Of a DNA stretch of 64,000 nt, positions 33,555 through 44,789 are shown in pieces; the stretch's first letter is position 1, and each line of letters begins with the position of its first letter. The notes under the pieces are model-generated. The model was not told the DNA's origin, did not search any database, and saw only the letters and a program-made list of their open reading frames with translations. Position numbers and translations under genes: made by a program. The stretch covers positions 124,001-188,000 of the forward strand of contig JBAMJV010002963.1 in NCBI GenBank assembly GCA_037951105.1, in the 5' to 3' direction. The DNA is from Echinarachnius parma. Taxonomy: Eukaryota > Echinodermata > Echinoidea > Clypeasteroida > Echinarachniidae.

Positions 33555-33717
33555 AAAGGAATATTTTGTCAACAAATTTTTATGGTGGCATTATAGGGAC
33601 ATTTTGGCCAAAATGTTGCCATATTTTGGCCAAATCTGTACCATTTGGCCATATTTTGACCAAAATGTCCCTATAATGCCACCATAAAAATTTGTCATAA
33701 TGACAAAATATTCCTTT
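33555..33717. repeat. hairpin downstream of SGSM
   Basis: Arms of about 60 bp from AAAGGAATATTTTGTC to its complement enclose TTTGGCCA repeats. TATGGTGGCATTATAGGGAC is mirrored by GTCCCTATAATGCCACCATA. It would lie in the 3' UTR if transcription continues past 33493. Confidence 0.85.
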
Positions 33718-33813
33718 GAGCACCAACTGCCATATTGTTGAAATTAGCAAATGTGATTTACGCTTTCTTCTCGTCTATAACCAGCACTTCATAGTTTTTT
33801 AACCATGGTTTAA

Positions 33814-33897
33814 CTCCTTGAGTGCCAAGCTCGCGTTTTTGCGAGTTACTATACACACAAATGCCATAGAGTATTAAAATCCCTGGCACGTTTAGAG
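33814..33897. mobile_element. TTAA-flanked miniature element (GAGTGCCA family), copy 2
   Basis: CTCCTTGAGTGCCAAGC and GGCACGTTTAGAG are bounded by TTAA at 33810 and 33898. It carries GCTCGCGTTTTTGCGAGTTAC and CAAATGCCATAGAG, also seen (inverted) in 20078-20220. Confidence 0.65.
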
Positions 33898-33993
33898 TTA
33901 AACCATGTTTTACATAAACTCCTTTGTGAATTGCAGCCATAGAGCACCAATGAGGATCTCCACTATCTATGGCGGGAGGCCTCAAACTTGTCC

Positions 33994-34337
33994 AGGGAGA
34001 TGCTTCACAAAGATTTTGAAGTTGAACTAAAAATCTAAGTTAAACTGTGAATTATGGAAAGCCGTCGGTTACTTTTATGAATTGCTGAAAAAAAAAATTT
34101 ATATTTAAGCAAGACATGGATTTTTGTCAAAATCATAAATACTTTATATTTTAAAATTGATTTAATGTTCATCTTGATCTAAAAATTTCTTAAAAATCTA
34201 AAATTGTTGCATTGTTCCTTTTTGAATTTGTTTTTATTCTGAGGCTAGAAATTGCCTACCGTAGTTTTAAGTCCAACTTACAATTTAAGTTCAACTTACA
34301 ATTTAAGTTCCACTTCAAATCTTTATGAAACACTCCT
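33994..34337. mobile_element. GGGGTGTTTCACAAAG family element, diverged
   Basis: AGGGAGATGCTTCACAAAG on the left and CTTTATGAAACACTCCT on the right, with AAGTTGAACT and TAAGTTCAACTT inside. Confidence 0.65.
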
Positions 34338-35861
34338 CATCTGTCTATATTCATCAGTTTAAACATGTCCGATACATATACACGTGTATTATACTGCAGA
34401 AAAGTGCAATACATGTTTTAAGGTAGTAGTACAACTTCTTCAGGTATATTTGTAATTCATATATATTTTTTCAGAAACGTGCAATGTGGTAATCTGACTA
34501 GTGACATACAATAGATACACACCACCACTATTGACGATTTAGTTTATTGTACAGAATCTTTCTTGCAAATGGTAGTACTATTTATGAATTTTGCTAAATG
34601 TTTTGATTGTTTTTGTTGCTTTATAAATCTATATTTCCTCACAGTATTATTATTTATTTTGCAGTGTCAAATTACATTATGAGTACAGTGCCAACCGTAT
34701 ACAGAAATTGAGCATTAATTATGAGGTTGATGTAATTCTAAACCTAATCTAGACATCCTGATTCTGTAAAAACAAAACTAAATTACTTTAATCAAACGTA
34801 ACCCTTGATCCTGTTTCTGTAATATGTCAATGAATAATTTTCTCAATAATGCACATGGACAGAAATGTGCAAGGTCTGTAGGATGTTGCTATCAAGATTC
34901 CTTAAAAGATAAGTTGTTTAGCAGCAAATGAGCAGAATGCACTTTCAGATAATAATCATATCCTGAAGTGAATACTTGGTCTCATATTTTGCAAGAGCAC
35001 CCTCAATTTGATGCTTTGATATGGAATGCACATTGTTTCTTTATGAAATTTGAATTCAAACATAAAGGAAATTGACCAGAAATATACTAAATAAAGGGTT
35101 TCATTGGAACGTCCCCCATTCAAGGGTTTTTCAGCCAATCTTCAGGCGTGCAAAATCACGTCTATTTTATTCTACAGGGTACCGACTCCGGTTTTACCCC
35201 TACCGTAGAGCTCTCCGCGAAGGCACATTTCCAAACGACGATATCTCCTTTATTTTATCACTTTTTTGCGCTCTGTTTTTTGCAATATCATGATAAATAT
35301 CTGGAGTTACTGAATATCTAAAAATATTCATTATAGGATTCCTGTAAATTATTCAATTTTCACGTTCAAAATGTGTATTTTACAAAAGACAAAACTTTGA
35401 AAACAACTCGAATTTTGACACATAGTTTTATTTTTGAGCACAAATGAAAGTCTAACGTTTAGAATCGCCATTTATTCTTCTTTCCGAAAATATAAATAAG
35501 GTGGTGTAAAAGAGATTTTCTCTTTCACGCACAGCGCGCGTGTAATTGTTCCGAGGGGGAGTCTGGTGTAGTGTTGTGTTGTTTGAATTCGTACACCCCT
35601 TCGTATCATCCAATGAGAATGCTCGTTCGCATTCTCGAGTGGTATGTTCTTGGCCCCATACCCGATTATCTCAAAATTGCACGTTCGTGCGAAGGTCACG
35701 TGACACAGCACACAGCCCTATCGCACCTCATTCTAATTATTTCTCGGATTTAACATCGACTTTGACACAAAATTGTGAAAATGTTTTATTATTGAGCCCA
35801 AACGAATTTGGTATGAGAATTATCGCCAGAATCTCAGCTTGCCAGTGCACGTAAAATTAAT
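34338..35861. other. intergenic stretch with no gene recognised
   Basis: AT-rich sequence with no conserved frame. A GC-richer patch near 35100-35240 and CpG-containing sequence near 35520-35740 have no feature I can name. Confidence 0.5.
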
Positions 35862-35865
35862 TTAA

Positions 35866-36589
35866 CCCATTTGTAATATGGGTCAGGATCCAGCAAAGTT
35901 TGAGGGCATGCAAAATCTTCTTTTTTTTCAATAACCCTTCTTTGGAGCAGCATAACTTTGCAAAAATACATCATATTTTGTCAGAAAATAATTAATTACA
36001 ATTTTGAATATGCAAATTTTTGACGAATTTGGGGGAAAATTTAGATTTTCATCTAAAATCAAGAGAAATTACAGGATTTCTTCAGGTTTTCTGTAAAAAT
36101 ACTTTCAAATGATGTAATTCATCATATCCATGTTTTTTATGGTGATAAAATATATCACTAATTTGCATAAATTATGTATTTCATTGTTTTCATTCTTATG
36201 TATTTTATTGTTTTTATTGTTTTTTTTATTAAACAAATTTTTTTTTAGAAGAATTGATCTCTGAAGTGTATGAATTAAACTAATAACAAAAAAATAATCC
36301 AAATTATTATTCAATGTAACAATTATAACAGATTTGGAGTTTACATGGCATCGGATATATGAATTACATAGAAACCTGTACAAAAATTGCAGTTTTTTTG
36401 TGACGGTTGAGCAATTATCGACCTCTCAAATCAGTTCTATATGTCCGACCGGGGTGAATTATATATCAAAACATGCGGGAGACTTGAGAGAAAAAAGTCA
36501 TGAAGTTTGAACGTGAAATTCCAATCGGTCTAGATGCACGTCGGAAAAATGACAGGCCCCCCCCCCCCCCCCCCCCAGTGGGATTATGG
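35866..36589. mobile_element. diverged TTAA-flanked element G with C-run
   Basis: TTAA at 35862 and 36590 bound 724 bp. The right end is a long C run then CAGTGGGATTATGG. Inner blocks (TGTATTTCATTGTTTT, AAAAAAGTCATGAA) match elements A, D and E. The left end is poorly preserved. Confidence 0.55.
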
Positions 36590-36593
36590 TTAA

Positions 36594-37275
36594 TGATAAA
36601 CATAATTGAAGATGAGAAGTCATATACAAAAGAAAAATGAGCTGAATATTGTTTTTTATATTCTTCAATATCCACTGCATACAACGGTGGATTGTACTTA
36701 TTTACTTGTACTATTTTCCCCCAAAACCAAATGGTACTAATTTTCCCTATTTGCATAAACTAACTTTGATAAACATCGCTCTTATTCTAATTGCTGATTT
36801 ATTTATATTGTGCATTGTGATATATGATTATTAGTATTACAGTAAATTCATGGATGATCGTGATACAATGACTTGTTGAATTAGAACTAATGTATGTATA
36901 TATATAAGTGTATTATAAGTGCTATATGGAGTATGGCTAATCTGAGTATTCCTGTACCATAAGCTTACTAATAAATACATGTACTTGTGCAAATATTATT
37001 TATGTGTATAATCATAATGTGATATTGAAAGCATATCTGTAAAATGTAGATATATGAAGATATATATATAAATAAATGTTATGCAAATTATTTATTTTAG
37101 ATACTTAGAGTTGGTAGTAGTAATGTAGGATGGTATGATTATCCGAGGGTTTAAAGGCGCGATGTCTGATGTGAAGTTCATTCCCAACTTCATGTAATGT
37201 TTCCCTGAATGTAAAGGCTTTATAGATCGCTGCACCCGCAAAAGTTGAAAAGACTTGGATAGGGAAGAAATCTTA
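36594..37275. other. intergenic AT-rich stretch, nothing recognised
   Basis: No conserved frame and no clear element; scattered AT dinucleotide repeats near 36890-36910 and 37050. Confidence 0.5.
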
Positions 37276-37296
37276 TACAGTCAAACCTGTCTTTAA

Positions 37297-37678
37297 AGGG
37301 ATCTAGTAACTTTGTTGACATGTGCAAAAAGTGATGAATGGTTGATACGATGTATATTGTTGTTACCTGATATGTCCACTGGGTATTGTGTAAAAAATTT
37401 CAAGTTAAATGGACGTTATATGGCAGAGTAATGAGCAAACAGGCAAAGTGATATTCACTAACTCATTGCACCGATTTTGTACATGGTTACGACTATCCAT
37501 TGAATAGTTTAACATCTGAACGCTTCAATCGTAAATATCTTTTTAACGAAAGGGAAATTCGAAAGAAAAACAAAACCTGTCCCATGATTCTATTGTTAAT
37601 ACGTATACAACAAGGTATGAGGGAACCGCTAGAATTCACATTTGTTTTTGAGGATTTGGACAATGTTACTAGATCCCT
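37297..37678. mobile_element. TTAA-flanked AGGGATCTAGTAAC element
   Basis: AGGGATCTAGTAAC...GTTACTAGATCCCT, 382 bp, lies between TTAA at 37293 and 37679. The body matches 23563-23919. Confidence 0.88.
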
Positions 37679-37745
37679 TTAATGATGGGTTGGTTTACAC
37701 ATTAACTGATTTCTAGGGAAACAAGATTAATGGTCTATATAAACT

Positions 37746-38052
37746 GGGGGGTGTTTCACAAAGATCCTAAGTTGAACTTAACTCTAAGTTGGACTTAAGA
37801 AGTATGGTAAGCCATTTGTAGCCTTAGAACAAAATATATTCAAAAGCAAAAATGAAAGTATTTTAGACTTTTCATAAATTTTACATGAAGAACATGAAAT
37901 CTCTGTGATAATAGAACAATATTTATAAATTGAAACAACATTAAATACCTTTTAAATGGACTTTTAGAATTTGTTTTCAAAGAAACTAATGGCTTTCCAT
38001 ACTTTCCAACTTAGAGATAAGTTCAACTTAGGATCTTTGTGAAACATCCCCC
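37746..38052. mobile_element. GGGGGTGTTTCACAAAG miniature element
   Basis: GGGGGTGTTTCACAAAGATCC...GGATCTTTGTGAAACATCCCC with AAGTTGAACTTAA arms. It is closest to 16571-16873. Confidence 0.85.
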
Positions 38053-38579
38053 AGGTGTTCTTTATAGACGGGTGATTGCTAGAACAGGATTGACTGGATC
38101 AGACTTTTCCTGATGACTCTATTGTACTAGCACCTTTATATTGAAACCATGGTGACTGCATGTTGGTGTAAACAAATAATTGGTCCCATGGATAATGTCA
38201 CTGTTGGTATTTTAATGTTCCCTTTTATAGTAGAACAAATAAGTAAAAAGTGTACAAAGTAAAATGCCACTTGAACTAAGTACATGTAATAATAGAAGCA
38301 TAAATTCTACAATGTCACACAACATAACATGTTTTTTTTCTTTTACGGTTAATGTTCATTTGGTCTACACCTCATTTGTTCCACGTCTCATTTGGTCTAT
38401 GTCTCTTTTGGTCTATGTCTCTTTTGGTCTTTGTCTCATTTAGTCTACTAAATGATGCTTGAAACTTCATTTTTTGTTTTCCATTCTCTTTTTGTGTGTA
38501 AAGATGAGTTAACTGCGCCCTAAGCACCTTGAAAAAGGTGGAATTGGTGCATTAGAAGACTTCTTTATTATTATTTCCC

Positions 38580-39309
38580 CAACTCCAAACCTTAAATATC
38601 CTTATCTTAAGCACTAACCCTGATTATAATCCCTTATCCTTAGTCTAGGGTTCTTGATTCAGATACTGCTAGTAGAGGAAATGGGAGTTAACCAAATGGA
38701 TGTAGACCAAGCAGTAAGTTAGCCCTCTATCCAAGTACCGTATTTGCCGGTGTATAAACCGCACCCCCAACTTTGGGTTGTCATTGAAGGGGATAAAACA
38801 ATTTCTAAATGATAGAACTGCTGGAAACTATTGCAACATAATCAAACTATCATGCTTTCCCCCCTAACTTTTGTAAACTTTTAGTACACAGAACAACACA
38901 AATGACATACAGTACTTGTTTCAGATTGGAGCACAATTCATAACAGAAAAGCATATCAAGCTTTTTACTTTACATCAACTTATATTACAGTCATAATGTG
39001 TTATTTTCAAGAAATGTTTCTTTATCTCTGTGTATAAACCGCTCCCCCCTTTTTGCAAGTTCTTCTTTATGGAAAAACGTGCAGTCTATACACCAGCAAA
39101 TACGGTATGTCTCTTTTGTCTATCATCCTATCTCTCTGCTTGACTCCAAACCTTAAATACCCTTAAATATCCTTATCTTAACCACTAACCCTGATTATAA
39201 TCCCTTATCGTCAGTCTAGGGTCCTTGATTCAGATATTGCTAGTAGAGGAAATGAGAGTTGACCAAATGGATGTAGACCAAGCAGTAAGTTAGCCCTCTA
39301 TCCAAGTAT
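38580..39309. repeat. direct duplication of about 160 bp, interrupted by a TA element
   Basis: Copy 1 (38580-38737) and copy 2 (39144-39309) share ACTCCAAACCTTAAATA, TGATTATAATCCCTTATC and GTTAGCCCTCTATCCAAGTA. The element at 38738-39105 sits at the end of copy 1. Copy 2 shows the same site without the element. Confidence 0.85.
38738..39105. mobile_element. TA-flanked TIR element, short copy
   Basis: CCGTATTTGCCGGTGTATAA on the left mirrors TATACACCAGCAAATACGG on the right, flanked by TA (38736, 39106). 368 bp, no coding. The empty site (CCAAGTATGTCTC) is preserved at about 39303. Confidence 0.88.
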
Positions 39310-39378
39310 GTCTCACTCATCAGCTCCATGCACTGGGCAGTGATTGTGAATCAACAAATATATATGTACTAATAAAAT

Positions 39379-39628
39379 GTGACCGGCTTTAGCAAAACCC
39401 GGCACTTGTCAGTACAAATCAATGTAGATTTTCACACCATTAAAAAGGCCTCATCACAAGCTTTCATTTGATGCTTTGCTCTAAAAAATTGGTCAATAAT
39501 TGACGAAGCTATAATTGTTTCAATTTTATAATCATAAGTCTTTTACACACATTATGTGAACTTAAAATACCCATTTCTTCACAACATGAATTACCGACAA
39601 GTGCCAGGTTTTGCTATAGTCGGTCACA
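39379..39628. mobile_element. TGTGACCGGC miniature element, copy 1
   Basis: TGTGACCGGCTTTAGCAAAA and TTTTGCTATAGTCGGTCACA are inverted ends. 250 bp, and the interior matches 62711-62961 throughout. Confidence 0.88.
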
Positions 39629-40470
39629 AATGATGAATCGTATTCATGTTTGTAAAATAATCAATGTAATATAAGGCCCAAGAGAGTTATTGATTTGGTG
39701 CAATTATTACCATGATTAATAGGTAAATTCAAACCTTGTGCAATTATATAATTATGTTATTTAAGAACAAAACACCATCAATTTCAAAAAAAGTTATGAT
39801 GTTTTCACTATCATTACCCGTATTATATAAGATGTTGTTTATTCATGTCTCTAGATAAGCAAATGTTTTTTTGTTTTTAGGCATTTTGCATGTTTGTTTT
39901 TTTGCATTTTAGGTGGTCATTATTTAAATGAGGTATATTGGCCCACTGTTGTGATAGTATGGGCGACCAACTAAAGATCGTATACATGTGCTTGATCATC
40001 TGAATAAATAGGAAGTATGGTAGAAACATGCACATCGTGAAAGCGTGTTGAAAAGCATGATGGCACCGACCAATCATGGGAAGCCATATGTCCTAGTAAC
40101 TATAGCTATATTTGATCTGATACACCGGTAAATGGCAATTCATTTAACTGCGGATCACGTTCTCTTGAATGGTTTCTGACAACATTTACAAGATAATCCA
40201 AAGATAGCATAAATTGTCCATGTACTATGGGTTTTGTGCACTATTACTGACGTACACACATGAGTGGACAATCAATGTTGTGCTTCTGTGCCGTCAACAC
40301 AATTGTCCATTCCATCTCATTCACATAATGACAGCTGAAATGCTATCACAAAGATGCTTGCTTATTTAGGGGGAAACAAAATCTTTTCAATCATATGGGT
40401 AATGAGACATATGAGGAACCATATATGTTTCTAAAAATCATCAGTGATGTGTTCGTTAACTCCCTTGGGA

Positions 40471-40815
40471 GATGTGGTGTGGCAAGATTAGTAGAGCGCG
40501 CGCTTTCCGATCATGAGATCCCGAGTTCGAACCCTGCCCACTGCCTTTGTCCTTCAGCAAGACAATTTGCTGCTCTCTACCCAGGTGTATAAATGGGGAC
40601 CCGGTAGGAGGTGAAAGCCTATATGTGAAGGATCTTCTCCATTAGCCACTTGAAAGGAATGCTCCCCAGGGAGTGGAGATGGTGCACACAATGTGTGCTG
40701 GTTTGCATTGTATCCTATGACCAGGGGTAATATTATTATCATTGTAAAGCGCTTAGAGACGAGTATTTATCATATTAGGCGCTATATAAACCGAGTATAT
40801 TATATTATTATTATT
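40471..40815 (+). mobile_element. tRNA-derived SINE
   Basis: GGCAAGATTAGTAGAGCG is A-box-like and GAGTTCGAACCC (40523) is a good B box. The body then has GCTCCCCAGGGAGTGGAGAT, and the tail ends AGCGCTTAGAGACGAG, GCGCTATATAAACC and ATT repeats. Its promoter boxes look intact. Confidence 0.8.
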
Positions 40816-41610
40816 ACCAGAAAAGTATTCCATCATGTTTAAAAAAAAGGTATAATATACCCTCGCCTAAAAATGGATTCACTCCTAATTCTGTAAAGAG
40901 GACACAATGTGAACTTAAATATTGTATTGCTTACAGAAATGAATGTATGGCAAGCCCAGGAACAGTTACTGCAAACCATTATAATGACATTGTTGTTGGT
41001 TCCTTTAACCACAGTGTATTTAAATGTATAAATTAAAGTGTATAAATGTAATCAACCCGACCACAATATGACATTAATCTTAAGAGGGTACTATCCTGAA
41101 ACTATCCTGCAGGAAAAAACGTTGATACAATGTGAAGTACACTGTGACACATGTTAAATTTGTGTTTTTTTCCTATTGTCAGAATTAATCACACTGTGAA
41201 CTAACTGAACACACTGTGAACATAATGTGATACACACTGAGCATACTCTGAGCACACTGTGAACAAAGGGTGTTTCACAGTGTGATCGCGTTGTTTTCAC
41301 CTTGTGATGCATGTCGACATTGGGAAACAAAAACAAATTAAACATGGTACATTTAGTGCATTCACACTGTGGTACATTGTGTTTTTTCTGATTTATATAA
41401 CAACAATCAATCTGTCCATGTAATGATCATGAATCAGTACAAGTGCAAAACAGGCCCAGTGAAAGAGCATTGAATTAATTATGTCAATGTCCAATGAAAC
41501 TTTGGGCAGAGTTGTACATTTTGTTTTATTTTGTTGTAGGGATCCTGTGGAGACTTTGATTTGTCTTCTGCATGTTTACATCCTCATGTGCATCTTAAAA
41601 TGACATTTGA
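40816..41610. other. intergenic stretch with CACACTGTGAAC cluster
   Basis: No gene. Between about 41100 and 41390 short variants of CACACTGTGAAC recur in both orientations. Confidence 0.5.
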
Positions 41611-41773
41611 TACAGTCAAACCGGTGTATACAATGACCACCTACAGGTCACTGTAGACAGGTGACCTCTATAGACTGGTCCCATAACATTGTTTTTATAT
41701 CAGCAAGGGATCCTATTTGGTGGACACTACATACTGCTAAAGACAGGTGGCCGCTAAGACAGGTTTGACTGTA
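41611..41773. mobile_element. TACAGTCAAACCGG miniature element
   Basis: TACAGTCAAACCGGTGTATA mirrors AGACAGGTTTGACTGTA at the right. GTGACCTCTATAGAC lies inside. Confidence 0.75.
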
Positions 41774-42090
41774 TTCCCATATGCCAGTGTAAATTATATT
41801 CTTAGTTTGTTTTGCGTACCCAAAGAGAACCATATCTGTTTTCAATGTCATTCTTTTTCCTCAGATTAATGATAAGTAATATTTGGTTAATGTTACTTTG
41901 TAAGATTGTGAATACGTGCAATATTAATTCCTTGTAGTAAATCTGTTTGCGTGAAGAAAGGTAAAGGAATGCCTCCTCGTCATTTATTTCAGTATTTTAG
42001 TGTCGAGCTGCTAAACTTACATGATTGGTTGGTCTTTTTCTGATTGAATTGTGATGAGGCACAAAAGCCCCTCATCTGTGAAATGCCAAT

Positions 42091-42469
42091 GCATAGCTGC
42101 CAACTGAAAAATTCGTAATTGTTACGAATTTCCCACCCTCTTTACGAAATTACGAATACTCCTTCTATAATTACGAATTTTTTTTTTTTTCGTTTTCACG
42201 TTTTTAAACGTATAGAGACAACGTTTAAACGTAAATCTGACCAAATCATACCTAGTAATTGTGCCAAAATGATGAAAAATAGGGCCATGGACGCCGGCCG
42301 CAATGGACTCCGGCCGCAATGGACTCCGCGCTTCACGCTCCAGAGCCCTAAAGCGACCCCTGGACCCCGGCTAAAGGGACTTCGCGCTCGTGATGTGTGC
42401 TTCGCGCACATGATATTCAGTTTTGCTTAAATGTTACTAATTTAAAATTCCAAATGTTGGCAGCTATGC
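42091..42469. mobile_element. GCATAGCTGCCAAC TIR element
   Basis: GCATAGCTGCCAAC and GTTGGCAGCTATGC are perfect inverted ends about 380 bp apart. The interior has TTACGAATT repeats and two CAATGGACTCCG copies. No target duplication is seen. Confidence 0.75.
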
Positions 42470-42574
42470 TCTGTGAGTGGAACTAGAGACAATTCATATT
42501 TTGTGTCCACAGTTCGAGACGGAATAGAACGGAGTGGATGCATAGGTTTATTTCCTAATTGATTTGAAATGAGA

Positions 42575-42892
42575 GATTTGAAGATGATGATGATGGTGAT
42601 GATGATGATGATATGATGATGACGATGGTGATGATAATGAGGATGATAGGATGATGATGATTAAGATGATGATGGTGATGATGATGATATGGTGATGACG
42701 ATGACGATTGTGACGATGGTGATGATGATGATGGTGATGATGATGATGGTGATGATGATGATGGTGATGATAATGATGATGATTAAGATGATAGGATGAT
42801 GATGATGATGGTTATGATGATGATGATGAAGTTAATTATGACGATGATTAAGATGATGAGGATGATGTTTAAGATGATGATGATGATGTTCA
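42575..42892. repeat. (GAT)n / (GATGGT)n microsatellite
   Basis: About 320 bp of GATGATGGTGATG variants. Confidence 0.95.
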
Positions 42893-43498
42893 CCGTGTTC
42901 AATTTGTTTTCTACAATCAGATTTTGGTTGATATTTTGTTGATATTTTTGGTCCTGGGGCGCCCAAAATGTGTGTGTGTGTGGGGGGGGGGGGATGGGGG
43001 TGCCCATTATATTATTGACTATACTTCGTTTTTGAGACCCTCCCAATAATTCGTACAGTCTATATTTTCATATTCAAATTCGTTTATGCAACCATTAAAT
43101 GATTATACACCGTATAACAAACAAAAAATATCATTATAGTAGCCTAATCAATAATAGTTCAGTAGGCTGCACTTACACATTTGTAGTGGCCTTACAATAC
43201 AAAGTATTGATCATGGGTGTAGACAAACCGTGGAGTTGTTCCTTCGATCATGCACTCCCCGGCCATCGTGGGGCAATACATTCAGAAATTAATCGGGGAA
43301 TTAAAGGACAACAATTATAGCGCAAATGCTGCCCCTATAAACCTTGTTTCCATTTTTAAAGTGTTGTATAGTTTGAAAAGATACTGATAAATTAGCTCAC
43401 AATAATAAATAAATAATGTTGACGTATATCTTTATATTTTCCCTATATGGAAATGGAAATATCCTCTAAAAAAGAAGCATGGCTTACAGTAGTATGGA

Positions 43499-43601
43499 CA
43501 TGGGCGTCGATCTGTCATTGATACCCATTCATCAGGGGGGAATGATCTATTCATCCATCCCCCCGTGATGAATAGATATTACGTAAGTATCGACGCCCAT
43601 G
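43499..43601. mobile_element. CATGGGCGTCGAT miniature element
   Basis: CATGGGCGTCGAT and ATCGACGCCCATG are inverted ends of a 103-bp segment. GGGGGGAATGATC and GATGAATAG lie inside. Confidence 0.75.
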
Positions 43602-43830
43602 AGTATGGATAACTCCAAGTTCACTCCCATTGCCCAATCCCCCCTCCCTATCTCCTTATCTCTTTTCCCCACACTGACACCCAGGGTGAGACAATAACCG
43701 TACGCCACTTATATTATTTGGAGTATATAGCCTACTGTTCAACATACAAGAATAATAAAATGAAATGGGTGTGGCTGAGTAGCCTGCAGCAGCGCAAGTG
43801 GCGCAGCATTGACAAACTGAAGTTGTAAGA

Positions 43831-43851
43831 GGGGGGGGGGGGGGGGGGGGG
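43831..43851. repeat. poly-G run
   Basis: About 20 consecutive G. The ORFs crossing it are spurious. Confidence 0.95.
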
Positions 43852-44181
43852 ACTTGTTTGACAGTTCGAGGCACAGTTTTTCATTTTGTAGGTGTTTTAT
43901 CGTTCAAAAATGTTTGCCCCAGATTAACAAATCCCCTTCGTCAAAGCTTGTTCGTTCCGCGCCCTTCTGAATACACCACACGGCCCCTCCCGAAAAAGAA
44001 AAAAAACGGGTGTGGCCTGTGCACATGTGGTCGGTGGTCGGGGGATATTTCTCGGCAAAGGAGATTTTTGTCGGTGAATATTTCATCGGCAGAACCGTAC
44101 GGTAGTCACGCGTGGGAGCAAATGTCACCGGAGCAAACTTGCGTCTGTGTGTGACATAATAAACAAACAATCTTGGATCAA

Positions 44182-44223
44182 CCAATCAGCTCAGTTCACC
44201 CGGGAACTTGCGTGTGTATATAA
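44182..44223 (+). promoter_or_regulatory. MNT: candidate MNT promoter (CCAAT and TATA boxes)
   Basis: CCAAT at 44182 is followed 35 bp later by TATATAA at 44217. The 300 bp upstream are unusually rich in CpG for this window. A polypyrimidine-AG (TTTCCTCTCTTAG, ending near 44669) before the ATG hints at a short 5' UTR intron. Speculative without transcript data. Confidence 0.3.
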
Positions 44224-44695
44224 TTATGCACAAAATGGACACCCACATTATTTTACAGGGGTGCTGAATGTTATGTGAACAATATTTCATCATTGTATGC
44301 AGAAATGTGTAATATATATTTCAAGTAAAGATGTATTAACCGAGTATCAGTTTACAGAAATAACACATTGACTTTTGTTTGACTTAAACAAGATTATTTT
44401 ATTAACCCAAACTGCTCGTATCAACCCGACACGTGACATGCAAATTTATAATGCACTTTCCCATGTTATGTTATTTTTGCATAGCATGCTAGCATGCTAG
44501 CGTTATAATATTATGCACCTGTACCCTGCACGTATCTTCACGGTGAATAGGAAAAAGAGGGTAATGTCAATCCTCTCTCAACCACAAAATTGTACATTTC
44601 TTTAGTTGATAAGAGTCATGACTTGAATTATTCTGGTGCGATATTGTAATGACTAATTTCCTCTCTTAGTTTCTCGATACAAATTTGTCTAAATC

Positions 44696-44789
44696 ATGAA
44701 CATCGATACGCTGTTAGAAGCTGCGAAATACGTGGAGTCTACTGGAGGGGTTCTCGATCGCCGACATACTGATCAGCCATATACACGTG
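44696..44789 (+). CDS. MNT: MNT exon 1: SIN3-interaction domain
   Basis: Encodes [18 protein letters not shown] and a short polar tail ([10 protein letters not shown]). The amphipathic LLEAA helix is the hallmark of MNT/MXD repressors. It ends in phase 1 at GTAAGT. Confidence 0.94.

Larger units (their letters stand above)
37276..38095. mobile_element. ACAGTCAAACCTG element carrying two insertions
   Basis: It begins ACAGTCAAACCTGTCTT and resumes near 38053-38095 ending AGGATTGACTGG. Elements at 37297-37678 and 37746-38052 are inserted in it. Confidence 0.55.

Noticed and set aside
40471-40560. Genuine tRNA gene
   Set aside because: It has A- and B-box-like words, but no cloverleaf could be drawn, and it continues into a SINE body and tail.
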